From Flavobacterium sp. AED (lineage in GTDB: Bacteria; Bacteroidota; Bacteroidia; Flavobacteriales; Flavobacteriaceae): DNA of 64,000 nt. Below the pieces are notes generated by a model, which searched no databases, was not told the origin of the DNA, and was given only the letters and a program-made list of their open reading frames with translations. The stretch spans positions 186,001-250,000 of the forward strand of contig NZ_JSYM01000003.1 in NCBI RefSeq assembly GCF_000812945.1. Direction: 5' to 3'. Below, in pieces: positions 52,083-61,083 of this stretch (positions are counted from its first letter, which is position 1; each line of letters begins with the position of its first letter). Both the position numbers and the translations under genes were made by a program.

Positions 52083-53153
52083 TTGAAAAAAGGCTACTTA
52101 TTGCTTTTGCTTTTGGTTTGTACCGTAAATCACAGTCAGGCCGTCAGGAAATACTCGAATGAGTTTATGAATATCGGCGTGGATGCGGCAGCCTTAGGTA
52201 TGTCGAATACTGTAGTGGCTTCTACCAGCGATGTCAATTCAGGGTATTGGAATCCTGCAGGACTTATTCATCTGGAAGACCATCAGGTATCCCTGATGCA
52301 TGCCAACTATTTTGCCAATATTGCACAATATGATTATGCTGCTTATGCTAGTCCTATAGATGACCGCAGCGCTTGGGGGATTTCTTTAATTCGTTTTGGC
52401 GTGGATGATATTTTAAATACTACTGAATTAATAGACAGTCAGGGCAATATTGACTACAACCGAATCAGCCTTTTTTCTACGGCCGATTATGGTTTTACTT
52501 TTTCGTATGCCAGAAAGCTTCCTGTTCCCGGATTTCAGTATGGCGTAAATGCCAAAGTAATCCGTCGCATTATCGGAAAATTTGCCAGTTCTTGGGGATT
52601 TGGATTTGATGTTGGATTACAATTCGAAAAAAACGACTGGCAATTTGGAATCATGGTCCGTGACATAACCACTACCTATAACGTATGGAATATTGATGAA
52701 GCCGAGTATAAAAAAATTGCCAATGCCATTCCTGGAGAAAATCAGGAATTACCTGAAAGCACAGAAATTACCGCTCCAAAAGCACAACTGGGAATAGCAA
52801 AAAAGTTCATCATTCATTACGATTATAGTATTATGGCTGCAGCCAATATGAACATGCGGTTTGCCAAAACTAACGACGCGTTTTCAACTAATTTTATAAG
52901 TATTGATCCTGCGGTAGGACTGGAATTTGGCTACACCGATTTGGTCTTCTTGCGTGCTGGCGTTGGGAACTTCCAAAAAGTACAACAACTGGACAGTACC
53001 GAAAAAGTAGGATTTCAACCCAATATTGGATTGGGCTTTAAATACAAAGGCATCCAAATTGATTATGCACTAACCGATTTAGGCAATCAAAGTACCGCTT
53101 TGTATTCGAATATTTTTTCGGTGAAAGTAGATTTAGGTTTGTTTCGAAATTAA
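52083..53153 (+). CDS. PorV/PorQ-family outer-membrane protein (type IX secretion related)
   Basis: Beta-barrel protein of the PorV/PorQ family, 356 residues, starting with a TTG at 52083 and a signal peptide (KKGYLLLLLLVCTVNHSQA). Characteristic sequence is FMNIGVDAAALGMSNTVVASTSDVNSGYWNPAGLIHL near the N-terminus, as in PorV and related FadL-like barrels, followed by alternating aromatic strands. In type IX secretion PorV is a shuttle that carries substrates to the sortase PorU. This protein may be the paralogue often called PorV2, as no porU is next to it. A TATTTTTG element at 52034-52041 fits the -7 consensus. No type IX C-terminal sorting domain was noticed in any protein of the window. 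Confidence 0.75.
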   Translation: MKKGYLLLLLLVCTVNHSQAVRKYSNEFMNIGVDAAALGMSNTVVASTSDVNSGYWNPAGLIHLEDHQVSLMHANYFANIAQYDYAAYASPIDDRSAWGISLIRFGVDDILNTTELIDSQGNIDYNRISLFSTADYGFTFSYARKLPVPGFQYGVNAKVIRRIIGKFASSWGFGFDVGLQFEKNDWQFGIMVRDITTTYNVWNIDEAEYKKIANAIPGENQELPESTEITAPKAQLGIAKKFIIHYDYSIMAAANMNMRFAKTNDAFSTNFISIDPAVGLEFGYTDLVFLRAGVGNFQKVQQLDSTEKVGFQPNIGLGFKYKGIQIDYALTDLGNQSTALYSNIFSVKVDLGLFRN

Positions 53154-53178
53154 TTATATTTATTTAATCATCAAGTCA

Positions 53179-54318
53179 ATGAATTTCTCTTTATTAAAAA
53201 AAATTTCTTTTTTCATCATATTATTTATTACCATAAACCAAAGTTTTGGTCAAAACCTTTTGTTGTCAAAAGAGGCGAAAGTGAGCGTACTTACTTGCGG
53301 TACAGGGAACGAATCGTATTCTTTGTTTGGACATACTGCTATTCGCATCAATGATCCCTACAACAATATTGACGTAGTGTATAACTATGGAGCTTTCGAC
53401 TTCAACACGCCTAATTTTGTTTTGAAATTCATAAAAGGAGACTTACAGTATTTTGCAGTAGCGCATCCCTATGCCGATTTCATCAATGAATACAATTATG
53501 AAAAAAGATCAGTTTACGAACAGGAATTGAATATTCCGGACAATCTCAAACAAAAATTATTTGATAACCTGAATACTTCCTTAGCTTCAGGAGACAGCCA
53601 TTATACGTATAAATTTATTGATAAAAACTGTACGTCAATGGTAGTTGACATCATCAATAAAACACTAGGCACTAATGCTATAGTAAAAAATACCGATACT
53701 GATATCACCTATAGAACCATACTGTATCCGTATTTTGACAATCACTTTTATGAAAAATTAGGCACCAGCATTATCTTCGGAAAAAAAGTGGATGGCTTGG
53801 GTACCCAGATTTTTTTACCTTTTGAATTACAAAAAAGCCTTAAAAAAGTGTCTTTCCAGAACCATCCTCTCGCTCCCGAAAACAAAACGATAATCGAATT
53901 TGAAAAAGAAGTTTCCAGTTCTTGGTGGAACAATTGTTATACTTACTTAATTCTTCTGGGATTCGTTGTACTGATCAATAAGAAAAGCATCAATCTATTT
54001 TACCTTACTATTATGGGACTATTGGGATTCTTCTTCGTGTTTGTGGGATTTTATTCGTACCATTTAGAATTAGGATACAATTACAACATTTTGCTATTCA
54101 ATCCTACTTTATTGGGACTGCTTTATTTATACGCAACAAAAAACAAAAAGGGAATTTACAATCTGGCTATATTCAACATCTTTTCGTTACTGATTTACTT
54201 AGTCATTCTAATTGACAAAGCACATTTATTACTTGTACTCCCTTTGGTAATTACAAGCATGATAATTTTAGTAAAATTGGCAATTCAGAATAAAAAACGC
54301 ATTCCAATAATTATTTAA
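53179..54318 (+). CDS. DUF4105 membrane protein (possible Lnb lipoprotein N-acyltransferase)
   Basis: Inner-membrane protein of 379 residues. A signal segment (MNFSLLKKISFFIILFITINQSFG) precedes a periplasmic DUF4105 domain of NlpC/P60-like type (about 30-200), with a likely catalytic His in SLFGHTAIRI (about 50) and Cys in DKNCTSMVVDI (about 153). About five membrane segments fill the C-terminal part (FVVLINKKSINLFYLTIMGL onward). From memory, a DUF4105 protein of Bacteroides was recently shown to be a lipoprotein N-acyltransferase called Lnb; this gene could be its flavobacterial equivalent. It lies 25 bases after the PorV-like gene and is likely co-transcribed. Confidence 0.75.
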   Translation: MNFSLLKKISFFIILFITINQSFGQNLLLSKEAKVSVLTCGTGNESYSLFGHTAIRINDPYNNIDVVYNYGAFDFNTPNFVLKFIKGDLQYFAVAHPYADFINEYNYEKRSVYEQELNIPDNLKQKLFDNLNTSLASGDSHYTYKFIDKNCTSMVVDIINKTLGTNAIVKNTDTDITYRTILYPYFDNHFYEKLGTSIIFGKKVDGLGTQIFLPFELQKSLKKVSFQNHPLAPENKTIIEFEKEVSSSWWNNCYTYLILLGFVVLINKKSINLFYLTIMGLLGFFFVFVGFYSYHLELGYNYNILLFNPTLLGLLYLYATKNKKGIYNLAIFNIFSLLIYLVILIDKAHLLLVLPLVITSMIILVKLAIQNKKRIPIII

Positions 54319-54349
54319 AATACAACGCTACATTATAAATAATACATTG

Positions 54350-55744
54350 CTACTGCCCTCTATAAAACAACACAGTGGTAATTGTTTTAAAAGCAATATT
54401 TAAATCTAAGAAGATACTTCTATGTTTGATATAATACAGGTCATATTGTAGTTTTATCAAACTGTCTTCAATAGTGGCACCGTAGGAATAATTGACTTGT
54501 GCCCAACCCGTTAGACCAGGTTTAATAATATGCCGTGTTTCGTAAAAAGGCATTATTTCGGCTATTTCTTTAACAAAAAAGGGGCGTTCTGGTCTCGGGC
54601 CTATAACAGCCATGTCGCCTTTTAGAATATTTATAAATTGAGGAAATTCATCGATTCTGGTTTTTCTCAAAAATTTCCCGAATGCCGTTACTCTGGAATC
54701 TTGTGTAGCGGCAAAAACAGCTCCATTGGATTCGGCATTGGTAATCATAGTCCTGAATTTTAAGATTTCAAAAATAACTCCATCTTTACCTACACGTTCT
54801 TGGGTATAAAACAGTTTCCCTCTGTTTCCTATAGCATTTCCAATAACTATCAATGGAAATAGGATCAGACCAATGGACAATCCGAGAACCGAAGTAGCTA
54901 TTTCTAAAAATCGGACACTCAATAAATACAACTTATTATGATTGCTGCGACTAAAAGGGAAGAACCTATAAAAATCTCTGGCGATATAATGAACCGGAAT
55001 GCGTTGCGTTTTACTTTCGTACACTTGTGTATACTCCCTAATAATACTTCCAGACTCTAATAAATGAAGCAATTGCTGGTACAATTCCGCAGTAATTCCT
55101 TCTGTCTTTTGGGAAGCTATCACAATTTCAGATATAGAATTTTCTTTGACGAAAGAAAATAATTCTACTCTTTTTATGTTGGGCACATAGTGATATTCCG
55201 ATATTTCGTCTTCAACAGCATCAGCATGGACAAAGCCTATTATTTTATAATGCGGATCTATATTTTCTAATCCTAAAATCAACTCCTCCACCTGTTCTTT
55301 ATCACAGATCAAAATGGCATTTTGAAAAAATCGATTGGAAGCTAAAAAAGTAACATAAAACAGGCGCCATAAAACCAAAGCAAGAAAAACGACAAAATAA
55401 AACAATAGGATTTCAATTCTTTTAGAAGGCAATTCCGGAGAAAAAACGGGAGTCAATAAATACACTAAAACGGTCGTTGAGACAGTAAGAATAGCACTTC
55501 GCAAAACCTGAAATTGATTACTGGCCACTTGAAGGTTATAAATTTCAAAAATAGTTCCAAAAAGATTCAGGTAAACAGCCAAAACGACAGCCCTCGAAAA
55601 ATCAGTAGTGGAAAAAGTAAAATAATCAAAATCGAAAATCTTGCCTATCACAAACAAGGCACTCAAAACAAAAAACACATCAAAAAGACGAAGAATCATT
55701 TTCCGCTCTGAGATTTCAAAATGCATTTTGTCTACTGAAAACAT
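54350..55744 (-). CDS. Polyprenyl-phosphate sugar-1-phosphate transferase (initiating glycosyltransferase)
   Basis: Starts surface-polysaccharide synthesis by moving a sugar-1-phosphate from a UDP-sugar to undecaprenyl phosphate at the inner membrane. It has 464 residues: four N-terminal membrane segments (about 18-130), a Rossmann-like middle (AILICDKEQVEELILGLENI, about 140-250), a fifth hydrophobic segment (VLGLSIGLILFPLIVIGNAIG), then the bacterial sugar transferase domain. That domain has KFRTMITNAE, LRKTRIDEFPQFINILKGDMAVIGPRPERP and KPGLTGWAQVNY, the catalytic and polyprenyl-binding blocks. It has its own promoter region, with a paired TTGCCGCAA element at 55763-55790. The sugar is glucose or galactose-type, but which one cannot be told. 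Confidence 0.92.
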   Translation of the reverse strand: MFSVDKMHFEISERKMILRLFDVFFVLSALFVIGKIFDFDYFTFSTTDFSRAVVLAVYLNLFGTIFEIYNLQVASNQFQVLRSAILTVSTTVLVYLLTPVFSPELPSKRIEILLFYFVVFLALVLWRLFYVTFLASNRFFQNAILICDKEQVEELILGLENIDPHYKIIGFVHADAVEDEISEYHYVPNIKRVELFSFVKENSISEIVIASQKTEGITAELYQQLLHLLESGSIIREYTQVYESKTQRIPVHYIARDFYRFFPFSRSNHNKLYLLSVRFLEIATSVLGLSIGLILFPLIVIGNAIGNRGKLFYTQERVGKDGVIFEILKFRTMITNAESNGAVFAATQDSRVTAFGKFLRKTRIDEFPQFINILKGDMAVIGPRPERPFFVKEIAEIMPFYETRHIIKPGLTGWAQVNYSYGATIEDSLIKLQYDLYYIKHRSIFLDLNIAFKTITTVLFYRGQ

Positions 55745-55762
55745 GGGTGGTATTTAGGATTA

Positions 55763-55790
55763 TTGCCGCAATTTAGGGCTTTTGCCGCAA
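55763..55790. promoter_or_regulatory. Paired TTGCCGCAA elements upstream of the initiating transferase
   Basis: The 9-base palindrome TTGC-C-GCAA occurs at 55763-55771 and 55782-55790, 19 bases apart, 19 and 38 bases before the ATG at 55744. Such paired palindromes suggest an operator for a regulator of polysaccharide synthesis. No other example was noticed in the window. Confidence 0.45.
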
Positions 55791-55928
55791 ACTAAATTTA
55801 AGATATGTTAATTTTTTTAACAAAATTTTCTTTTTAACAGATTTATTTAATAACATACTCCAAATAATTAAAAAAGGACGCAAAATTATATAGAGAACCG
55901 CTTCTTAAAACTACTTCCGTCAGGTTGC

Positions 55929-55979
55929 GTATTTCTTTTTTGTTTACCCCTTACCCTAAAAGGAGCAAAAAAGAAATAC
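55929..55979. repeat. Long inverted repeat, 14-bp arms
   Basis: GTATTTCTTTTTTG (55929-55942) and CAAAAAAGAAATAC (55966-55979) pair perfectly across a 23-base loop rich in C and A. It lies in the 717-base gap between the two polysaccharide genes and may end transcripts arriving from 56462. Confidence 0.65.
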
Positions 55980-56042
55980 AAAATCCCAGTTACAAACCAA
56001 TATTCTTTAAAATTTTTAGGTTCCCTTTAAGTCTGGTATAAA

Positions 56043-56305
56043 ATTAAGATTGAGGTAAAACGAAAAGTTTCTCACTTAAAACTCAAGTCCTAAATTTTCG
56101 GCTCCCTTTAGGGCTGGGGTAAAACGAAAATTAGAATTGAGGTAAAACGAAAAGTTTCTCACTTAAAACTCAAGTCCTAAATTTTCGGCTCCCTTTAGGG
56201 CTGGGGTAAAACGAAAATTAGGATTGAGGTAAAACAAAAAGTTTCTCACTTAAAACTCAAGTCTTAAATTTTCGGCTCCTTTTAGGGCTGGGGTAAAACG
56301 AAAAT
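56043..56305. repeat. 87-bp tandem repeat, three copies
   Basis: Units begin at TTGAGGT 56050, 56137 and 56224 (period exactly 87). Each contains AAGTTTCTCACTTAAAACTC, then CTAAATTTTCGGCTCC and TTTAGGGCTGGGGTAAAACG. Copies differ by only a few bases. A degenerate half-copy precedes them (about 56009-56049). No open frame is conserved across the copies. Confidence 0.9.
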
Positions 56306-56350
56306 TTCCTACACTTATTTTTACGCGTAACACGTTTAATTAATCTGAAA

Positions 56351-56460
56351 CTTCATTTTTTGAGACACCAACTTAATACTTAATACCTGATACTTTCTAC
56401 TTAATCTTCATTTTTTGAGACACCAACTTAATACTTAATACCTGATACTTACTACTTAAC
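56351..56460. repeat. 55-bp tandem duplication
   Basis: CTTCATTTTTTGAGACACCA and the following 35 bases repeat at 56351-56405 and 56406-56460 with one difference. The array abuts the stop of the O-antigen-ligase-like gene at 56462. The whole gap 55745-56461 otherwise holds no gene. Confidence 0.9.
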
Positions 56461-56461
56461 A

Positions 56462-57808
56462 TCATTCTTTTTTTTCAACTTTTTTACCCCACCCCAACTG
56501 CACATTAAGCAAGGACAAAGAATAGACAAAAGCAGGCGCTGCGGTACGCATGGCAGCATGGTTAATCGTCAACAACCAGAACACCACAAAACACAGCAAG
56601 AACATGTTGAACTTATTTTCTAAATACAAAACAAGGGGGGTGAAAAATAAGATTAGCAAGGCTATGATGCCGAAGGTACCATGCTCTGCCAGCATACGGG
56701 TAATTTCATCATGAGATAATGCAGCATTCGCCCTATCTAATTCTCGAACTTCTACTCCTTTTCCAACTCCTACCCCAAAAATAGGATTCTTTAAAAATAT
56801 ATTAATTTCATCCTTAGCTATATCTTCCCTCCCGGTAAATCTACTTTCTTTAACTCTCCCTGTTGCATCTTGATTGGCATAACGTTTGTCAATCAATCCT
56901 CCCGTTTGGAAAGAGGTATATCCCCAAGTCCCCATCATGGCTAGAGTAACAAATACTATAATATAGTTAAGCTTTACTTTCCCTCTGTAATTCGATTTAA
57001 AATACAAGAAAAGCAACAACAAAACAATCATTAAAAACCCAGTGACCATACCGCCTCTGGAAAAGGTAATCATACCCCGATAGGAGATATTCAATGCAAC
57101 AATCAAATTAATGCCCAACAAAAATTTATTCCGAGACTCTAATATAACCCTGGAAAAAAAAATAAACATGCCCAAACCTAAAATAGTTGCCACCTGATTA
57201 GGTCCAAATCCTCCAGAAGTAGCAAAATTTGATCCCGTTCCCGTAATTACCTCCCTAACTTCAGGGGTATATAAGATCAAATAGACCATGCAAGATATTA
57301 TTGGCAGCCCCATACTTAATAATATATTATTCATCTCATCTAATAAAATTTTTCGCCTAAAAGTATATAGAGAGGCAATCCCTAGACAAACCGGACCCGA
57401 AATATTAAAAGCGATGGCTTTCCGAATATTGGTATCAAAATCCAATACAAAAGTAGAAATAACTATACTGGGGACTAATAATAATAAAAATATCCAGTAA
57501 GGAACTGCTCCTTTGGAGAAACCGCTAAAATACATCCCTATAAAAATAAATAGTATCACCCCATATTTAGAAATTTCATATAAGGGATTCCCATCCGTCA
57601 TCCTCAAAAAAACTTCACTTCCTACTACATAGGCAGCAGCAATAAGCGCTTCATTATTCTTATTTTGCTTTTTAATGACATAATAAATTCCAAAAATAAA
57701 AATGGAATACCCATATATTTTGGAAACGAAGGGAACTGCATAAACCATTGCCCCCAGAACAACATGGAAAAGAATTAAATAGAGATAAGTTTGATCCTCT
57801 TTTTTCAT
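56462..57808 (-). CDS. O-antigen ligase/polymerase-like membrane protein
   Basis: Multi-span inner-membrane protein of 448 residues with about a dozen hydrophobic segments, of the Wzy/WaaL (O-antigen ligase) type. The large periplasmic loop carries GREDIAKDEINIFLKNPIFGVGVGKGVEV (about 325-353) followed by LSHDEITRMLAEHGTFGIIALLILF, the characteristic family block where the catalytic Arg/His lie. It would polymerise repeat units or ligate glycan to lipid A core; sequence alone does not separate these. Its ATG overlaps the preceding glycosyltransferase stop by four bases. Confidence 0.85.
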   Translation of the reverse strand: MKKEDQTYLYLILFHVVLGAMVYAVPFVSKIYGYSIFIFGIYYVIKKQNKNNEALIAAAYVVGSEVFLRMTDGNPLYEISKYGVILFIFIGMYFSGFSKGAVPYWIFLLLLVPSIVISTFVLDFDTNIRKAIAFNISGPVCLGIASLYTFRRKILLDEMNNILLSMGLPIISCMVYLILYTPEVREVITGTGSNFATSGGFGPNQVATILGLGMFIFFSRVILESRNKFLLGINLIVALNISYRGMITFSRGGMVTGFLMIVLLLLFLYFKSNYRGKVKLNYIIVFVTLAMMGTWGYTSFQTGGLIDKRYANQDATGRVKESRFTGREDIAKDEINIFLKNPIFGVGVGKGVEVRELDRANAALSHDEITRMLAEHGTFGIIALLILFFTPLVLYLENKFNMFLLCFVVFWLLTINHAAMRTAAPAFVYSLSLLNVQLGWGKKVEKKE

Positions 57809-58905
57809 TTACAACTATTTTTTAACCAATTTAAATACTGTTCCATGACAGCCGTTTTTGAATAAGTATCATTTATCATTTTGTAAAGTGCATTACCAAA
57901 CTCCAGTTGCAGAACTTCACTTTTTATTAATTCGACCAAGGCTTCATAAAATAAATGCTCTTGTTGAGCAGCAATAAGAAAACCGTTTTTACCATTGGCA
58001 ACCAAGGAGGATATTTCGCCTACATCGGTCACTACAACAGGTTTTTTCAACCATCCATATTCTAAAAGAGCTACGGGTAAACCCTCAGATTGCGACGTTA
58101 AAACGCCAATGGTAGATTGTTGCAAAATATTTTCAATATCTTCTTTGGTGCCGTAAAGAAACACATTTTTTTCTAAAGCAAAAGCAACTATTAAATCCTT
58201 AATTTTTTTAGAATAGCTATCGTCAAAATCTTTTCCTATCAAATGAAAGGTCCATTCGGGATGTGATAGCTGCAACTTTCTGGCAACTTCCAGTAATAAA
58301 AAATGATTTTTCTGTACCCTCAGATTAGCCAAGCAGACAATCCGCTTTCCGGTAACCCCTTGCAATACGGTTTGCGCGGTACAATTCTTTTCTTCAGATG
58401 GAAAATTGGGTAAATAAACCGTATTCTTGAAATTCATTTTTTGCTTAGCCCAAATTTTCAATTTTTGGTTAACAGCTATAATTCCACTAAAAAAAGGCAA
58501 AGTCATTTTTAAAGCACCTATGGGTCTTTTATTTAAAAACTCACTATCCCCATAATGGTCATGCCAAATTAATTGTATCGAAGGATGAACTAATTTCAAT
58601 AAAAAAGTTAAAAAAAAAGAAGTACTATGGGCATGAATATGAGTTACCTTATTTTTTAAAACAAAAGAATGTAATTTAAAAAGCGCGCTAAAATCAATCA
58701 ACTTTTTTTTATCCAAAAATAAATACGAAACATTCGGATCGATTTGATGAAGTAAAACCCCTTCCTTTCTAGTGGCAACCAGTCCTGAAAATTCAATTAT
58801 TGTTCCTAAAGCATTGGCATAATTAACTGCCATACGCTCTGCCCCTCCAGCTTCCAGTGAATCTATAATTTGAATAATCCGCATTTTTTGATTGTCATCT
58901 TTCAT
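57805..58905 (-). CDS. Glycosyltransferase family 4
   Basis: GT-B fold glycosyltransferase of 366 residues, retaining type. The N-terminal acceptor domain opens IIQIIDSLEAGGAERMAVNYANAL (about 10-33), the usual glycine-rich GT4 start. The donor-binding C-domain includes NLRVQKNHFLLLEVARKL (about 192), FLYGTKEDIENILQQSTIGVLTSQSEGLPVALLEYGWLKKPVVVTDVGEIS (about 252-302), with the E-x7-E motif in EGLPVALLE. It adds a sugar to a lipid-linked glycan on the cytoplasmic side. Sugar and linkage are unknown. It is coupled to the following O-antigen-ligase-like gene. Confidence 0.9.
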   Translation of the reverse strand: MKDDNQKMRIIQIIDSLEAGGAERMAVNYANALGTIIEFSGLVATRKEGVLLHQIDPNVSYLFLDKKKLIDFSALFKLHSFVLKNKVTHIHAHSTSFFLTFLLKLVHPSIQLIWHDHYGDSEFLNKRPIGALKMTLPFFSGIIAVNQKLKIWAKQKMNFKNTVYLPNFPSEEKNCTAQTVLQGVTGKRIVCLANLRVQKNHFLLLEVARKLQLSHPEWTFHLIGKDFDDSYSKKIKDLIVAFALEKNVFLYGTKEDIENILQQSTIGVLTSQSEGLPVALLEYGWLKKPVVVTDVGEISSLVANGKNGFLIAAQQEHLFYEALVELIKSEVLQLEFGNALYKMINDTYSKTAVMEQYLNWLKNSCK

Positions 58906-58948
58906 CTTTAATCGTTACTTTATTTTAAACGTTTAAACAACTAAACCT

Positions 58949-60082
58949 TTAAACTTTAAATTCTTTTAAAACCAACAACGCCTTTATTCCCTCCTCAAAA
59001 GCATCTAAAGTATACCCTCTGGACCATTCCGCAGCTTTATTTCTTTTAATGTCAAAAAGGGTTTGATCAAGTAAAATAGCATCTATTTGGGCACTGTCTT
59101 TTTCTAAATTCATTTCTAGTAAAACCCCTCTTTTCCCATAATCCAACATAAAAGGAACACAAGAGACGGAGGTAGCTATTGGTACACAACCCCAAAACAT
59201 CCCTTCTGCAATAGCTTTTGGCCAGCCTTCACTTTCAGAAGGTAAAACCACAAAATGACTGCCCATATAGGCTTTCTTAACAATATCTTGTGTTTGATTC
59301 CCTTCTAATGAAACTATGTTTTCTAATGCATGAGCTGCAATATAATCCTCCAGCATTTCTCGTTCCACACCTTCACCATAGACACTCAAACGTACTGAAT
59401 ATCCTTTAAGATGTAAATTTTCCACTAATTGAATAGCATATAGCGGATGCTTTCCTTTTACTAAAGTCCCCACAAAAATAAAATCAACAAGCCCTTTTAA
59501 TTCTTTTTCAGTTACCGGAGCCACCTCTTTTTCAGTATAAGTAGCCGTAAAAAAAGGTTTGATATTAGTAGTCATTCCTTCCCATTCTCCATATACCAAA
59601 ACGTGCATATTACGGGTCAAAAAAGGGTTACTCAAGATCCATCGTTGCAATTGATACGTCCACGGTTGATTCGATTCAGGATCCCAATTTCCGGCATATT
59701 TAGCAGTTTTAGGCTTATTCGGAAATACAATTTGTATTATACAGGCTAACAAACCAATATTACCGGGACAGCGCAAATGGATGTGATCGGCAGATTGCAT
59801 GGCTTTGAAAATTTGCCAACTTATTTTAGGTACTTTTAAAATCGTTCTAAAAATAGATTTTAGATGCAACACATCAAAACTATCAATAAGCACAAACTTA
59901 ATATTTTGATGCTCATAAGCAATATCTATAGGAGTTTTCCCTAAATCTGTTAGTGGTGCAACAATAACGACCTCATTAGCATATTGAGTCCAAATATTCA
60001 TTTCCAGTACATAGGGGCTATAGGCAAAATACTTGTTTTGCAATAGAATATGGGGGACATGGGTTATAATTGCAAAGGTCAT
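58949..60082 (-). CDS. Glycosyltransferase family 4-like
   Basis: GT-B fold enzyme of 377 residues. The N-terminal half (FAIITHVPHILLQNKYFAYSPYVLEMNIW) differs from the typical GT4 start and resembles a minor subgroup. The C-domain has FIFVGTLVKGKHPLYAIQLVENLH (about 213) and HFVVLPSESEGWPKAIAEGMFWGCVPIATSVSCVPF (about 284-319), with the donor-binding E-x7-E in EGWPKAIAE. It likely transfers an undetermined hexose in the same pathway. The start overlaps the preceding GT2 stop by one base. Confidence 0.87.
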   Translation of the reverse strand: MTFAIITHVPHILLQNKYFAYSPYVLEMNIWTQYANEVVIVAPLTDLGKTPIDIAYEHQNIKFVLIDSFDVLHLKSIFRTILKVPKISWQIFKAMQSADHIHLRCPGNIGLLACIIQIVFPNKPKTAKYAGNWDPESNQPWTYQLQRWILSNPFLTRNMHVLVYGEWEGMTTNIKPFFTATYTEKEVAPVTEKELKGLVDFIFVGTLVKGKHPLYAIQLVENLHLKGYSVRLSVYGEGVEREMLEDYIAAHALENIVSLEGNQTQDIVKKAYMGSHFVVLPSESEGWPKAIAEGMFWGCVPIATSVSCVPFMLDYGKRGVLLEMNLEKDSAQIDAILLDQTLFDIKRNKAAEWSRGYTLDAFEEGIKALLVLKEFKV

Positions 60083-61083
60083 TAATTTTCTAATTTTGGC
60101 TTATGAATAAGTAAACTCCACCACCCCACAGTTCTACCTAAAGCTTCCGTAAAAGCTTCTTTTTTATTAGTAGTGGTCAATGCATTGGTAAAGCGGATGA
60201 TAATCAAAAGTATTGTTATAGAATGCCATCTAAATTGAGCCTTTATATCTGGCTTCGAATTTTTCACCCTCCATACATACCAGCCATTGCGTACCACCAT
60301 TTTACCATAAATATATTGGTTAGGTCTCCCAGAAGCATCATGGTAATGACTTAATTTTGCTGCAGTATTCAAATACAATTTTCCTTGTTTGGCCACTCGC
60401 AACGTAAAATCGGCATCTTCATATAAACCATAGCCCTCAAAATAAGTAGAAAATTGTAAAGTTTCAAATACTTTTTTTCGAAAGGAAGAAACCCCTCCCA
60501 TCAATTGTTCTACTTCATAAATTTTGTTGCTGGGAGGTAAAAAACCGACACTTCTCCCATGGGAAAATAGAGGAGAAAAACCTGGCGGACAATCACTGTC
60601 TAAATTCATTTTTTTTCTAAGAACAAATCGACTACCATCCTTCCTTTTCCAACTATCAAAATAATATTCATCTATTTTTGGAGAATAGTTCTCTCCTACA
60701 AATTCACATTCTGACTCATTTATAATATACCCACCAACCCCCAAAGCTTGGGGATATATCTGGTATGTTTTCAATATTTGTTCAAAATAATCATTTTCCA
60801 AAACGGTATCATCATCTAGGAAACAAACTATTTCTATCTCGTTTCCTACCCTTTCAATACCATAATTACGTTGTTTGGTCAACCCACGGTGTTCTAATGA
60901 CACCAAAAAATAATGCAGATTTTTAAATTTATTTTTATTTAAAGTAGCTTCTGTTTCATTGTTAGTTGAGCTATCTATGATTAAAATTTCATTTGGGTAT
61001 GCCGTTTGAACCAAAACCGATTGTAACAATTGGAGCAAAGGTTCTGGACGCATATAAGTGCAAATAATTAAGGTAAACTTCAT
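60082..61083 (-). CDS. Glycosyltransferase family 2
   Basis: GT-A fold inverting glycosyltransferase of 333 residues. The nucleotide-sugar-binding start is FTLIICTYMRPEPLLQLLQSVLVQTAYPNEILIIDSS (about 3-39), and the metal-binding DxD is in IVCFLDDDTVLENDYF (about 89-104). The acceptor-side block SSFRKKVFETLQFSTYFEGYGLYEDADFTLRVAKQGKL (about 204-241) carries the catalytic ED-type pair. It overlaps both neighbours by one base. No membrane segment is needed. Donor and acceptor are unknown. Confidence 0.9.
   Translation of the reverse strand: MKFTLIICTYMRPEPLLQLLQSVLVQTAYPNEILIIDSSTNNETEATLNKNKFKNLHYFLVSLEHRGLTKQRNYGIERVGNEIEIVCFLDDDTVLENDYFEQILKTYQIYPQALGVGGYIINESECEFVGENYSPKIDEYYFDSWKRKDGSRFVLRKKMNLDSDCPPGFSPLFSHGRSVGFLPPSNKIYEVEQLMGGVSSFRKKVFETLQFSTYFEGYGLYEDADFTLRVAKQGKLYLNTAAKLSHYHDASGRPNQYIYGKMVVRNGWYVWRVKNSKPDIKAQFRWHSITILLIIIRFTNALTTTNKKEAFTEALGRTVGWWSLLIHKPKLEN

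Noticed and set aside
56043..56460. Could the repeats be a CRISPR array?
   Set aside because: Units are contiguous 87- and 55-base tandem copies without variable spacers, and no cas gene is near.
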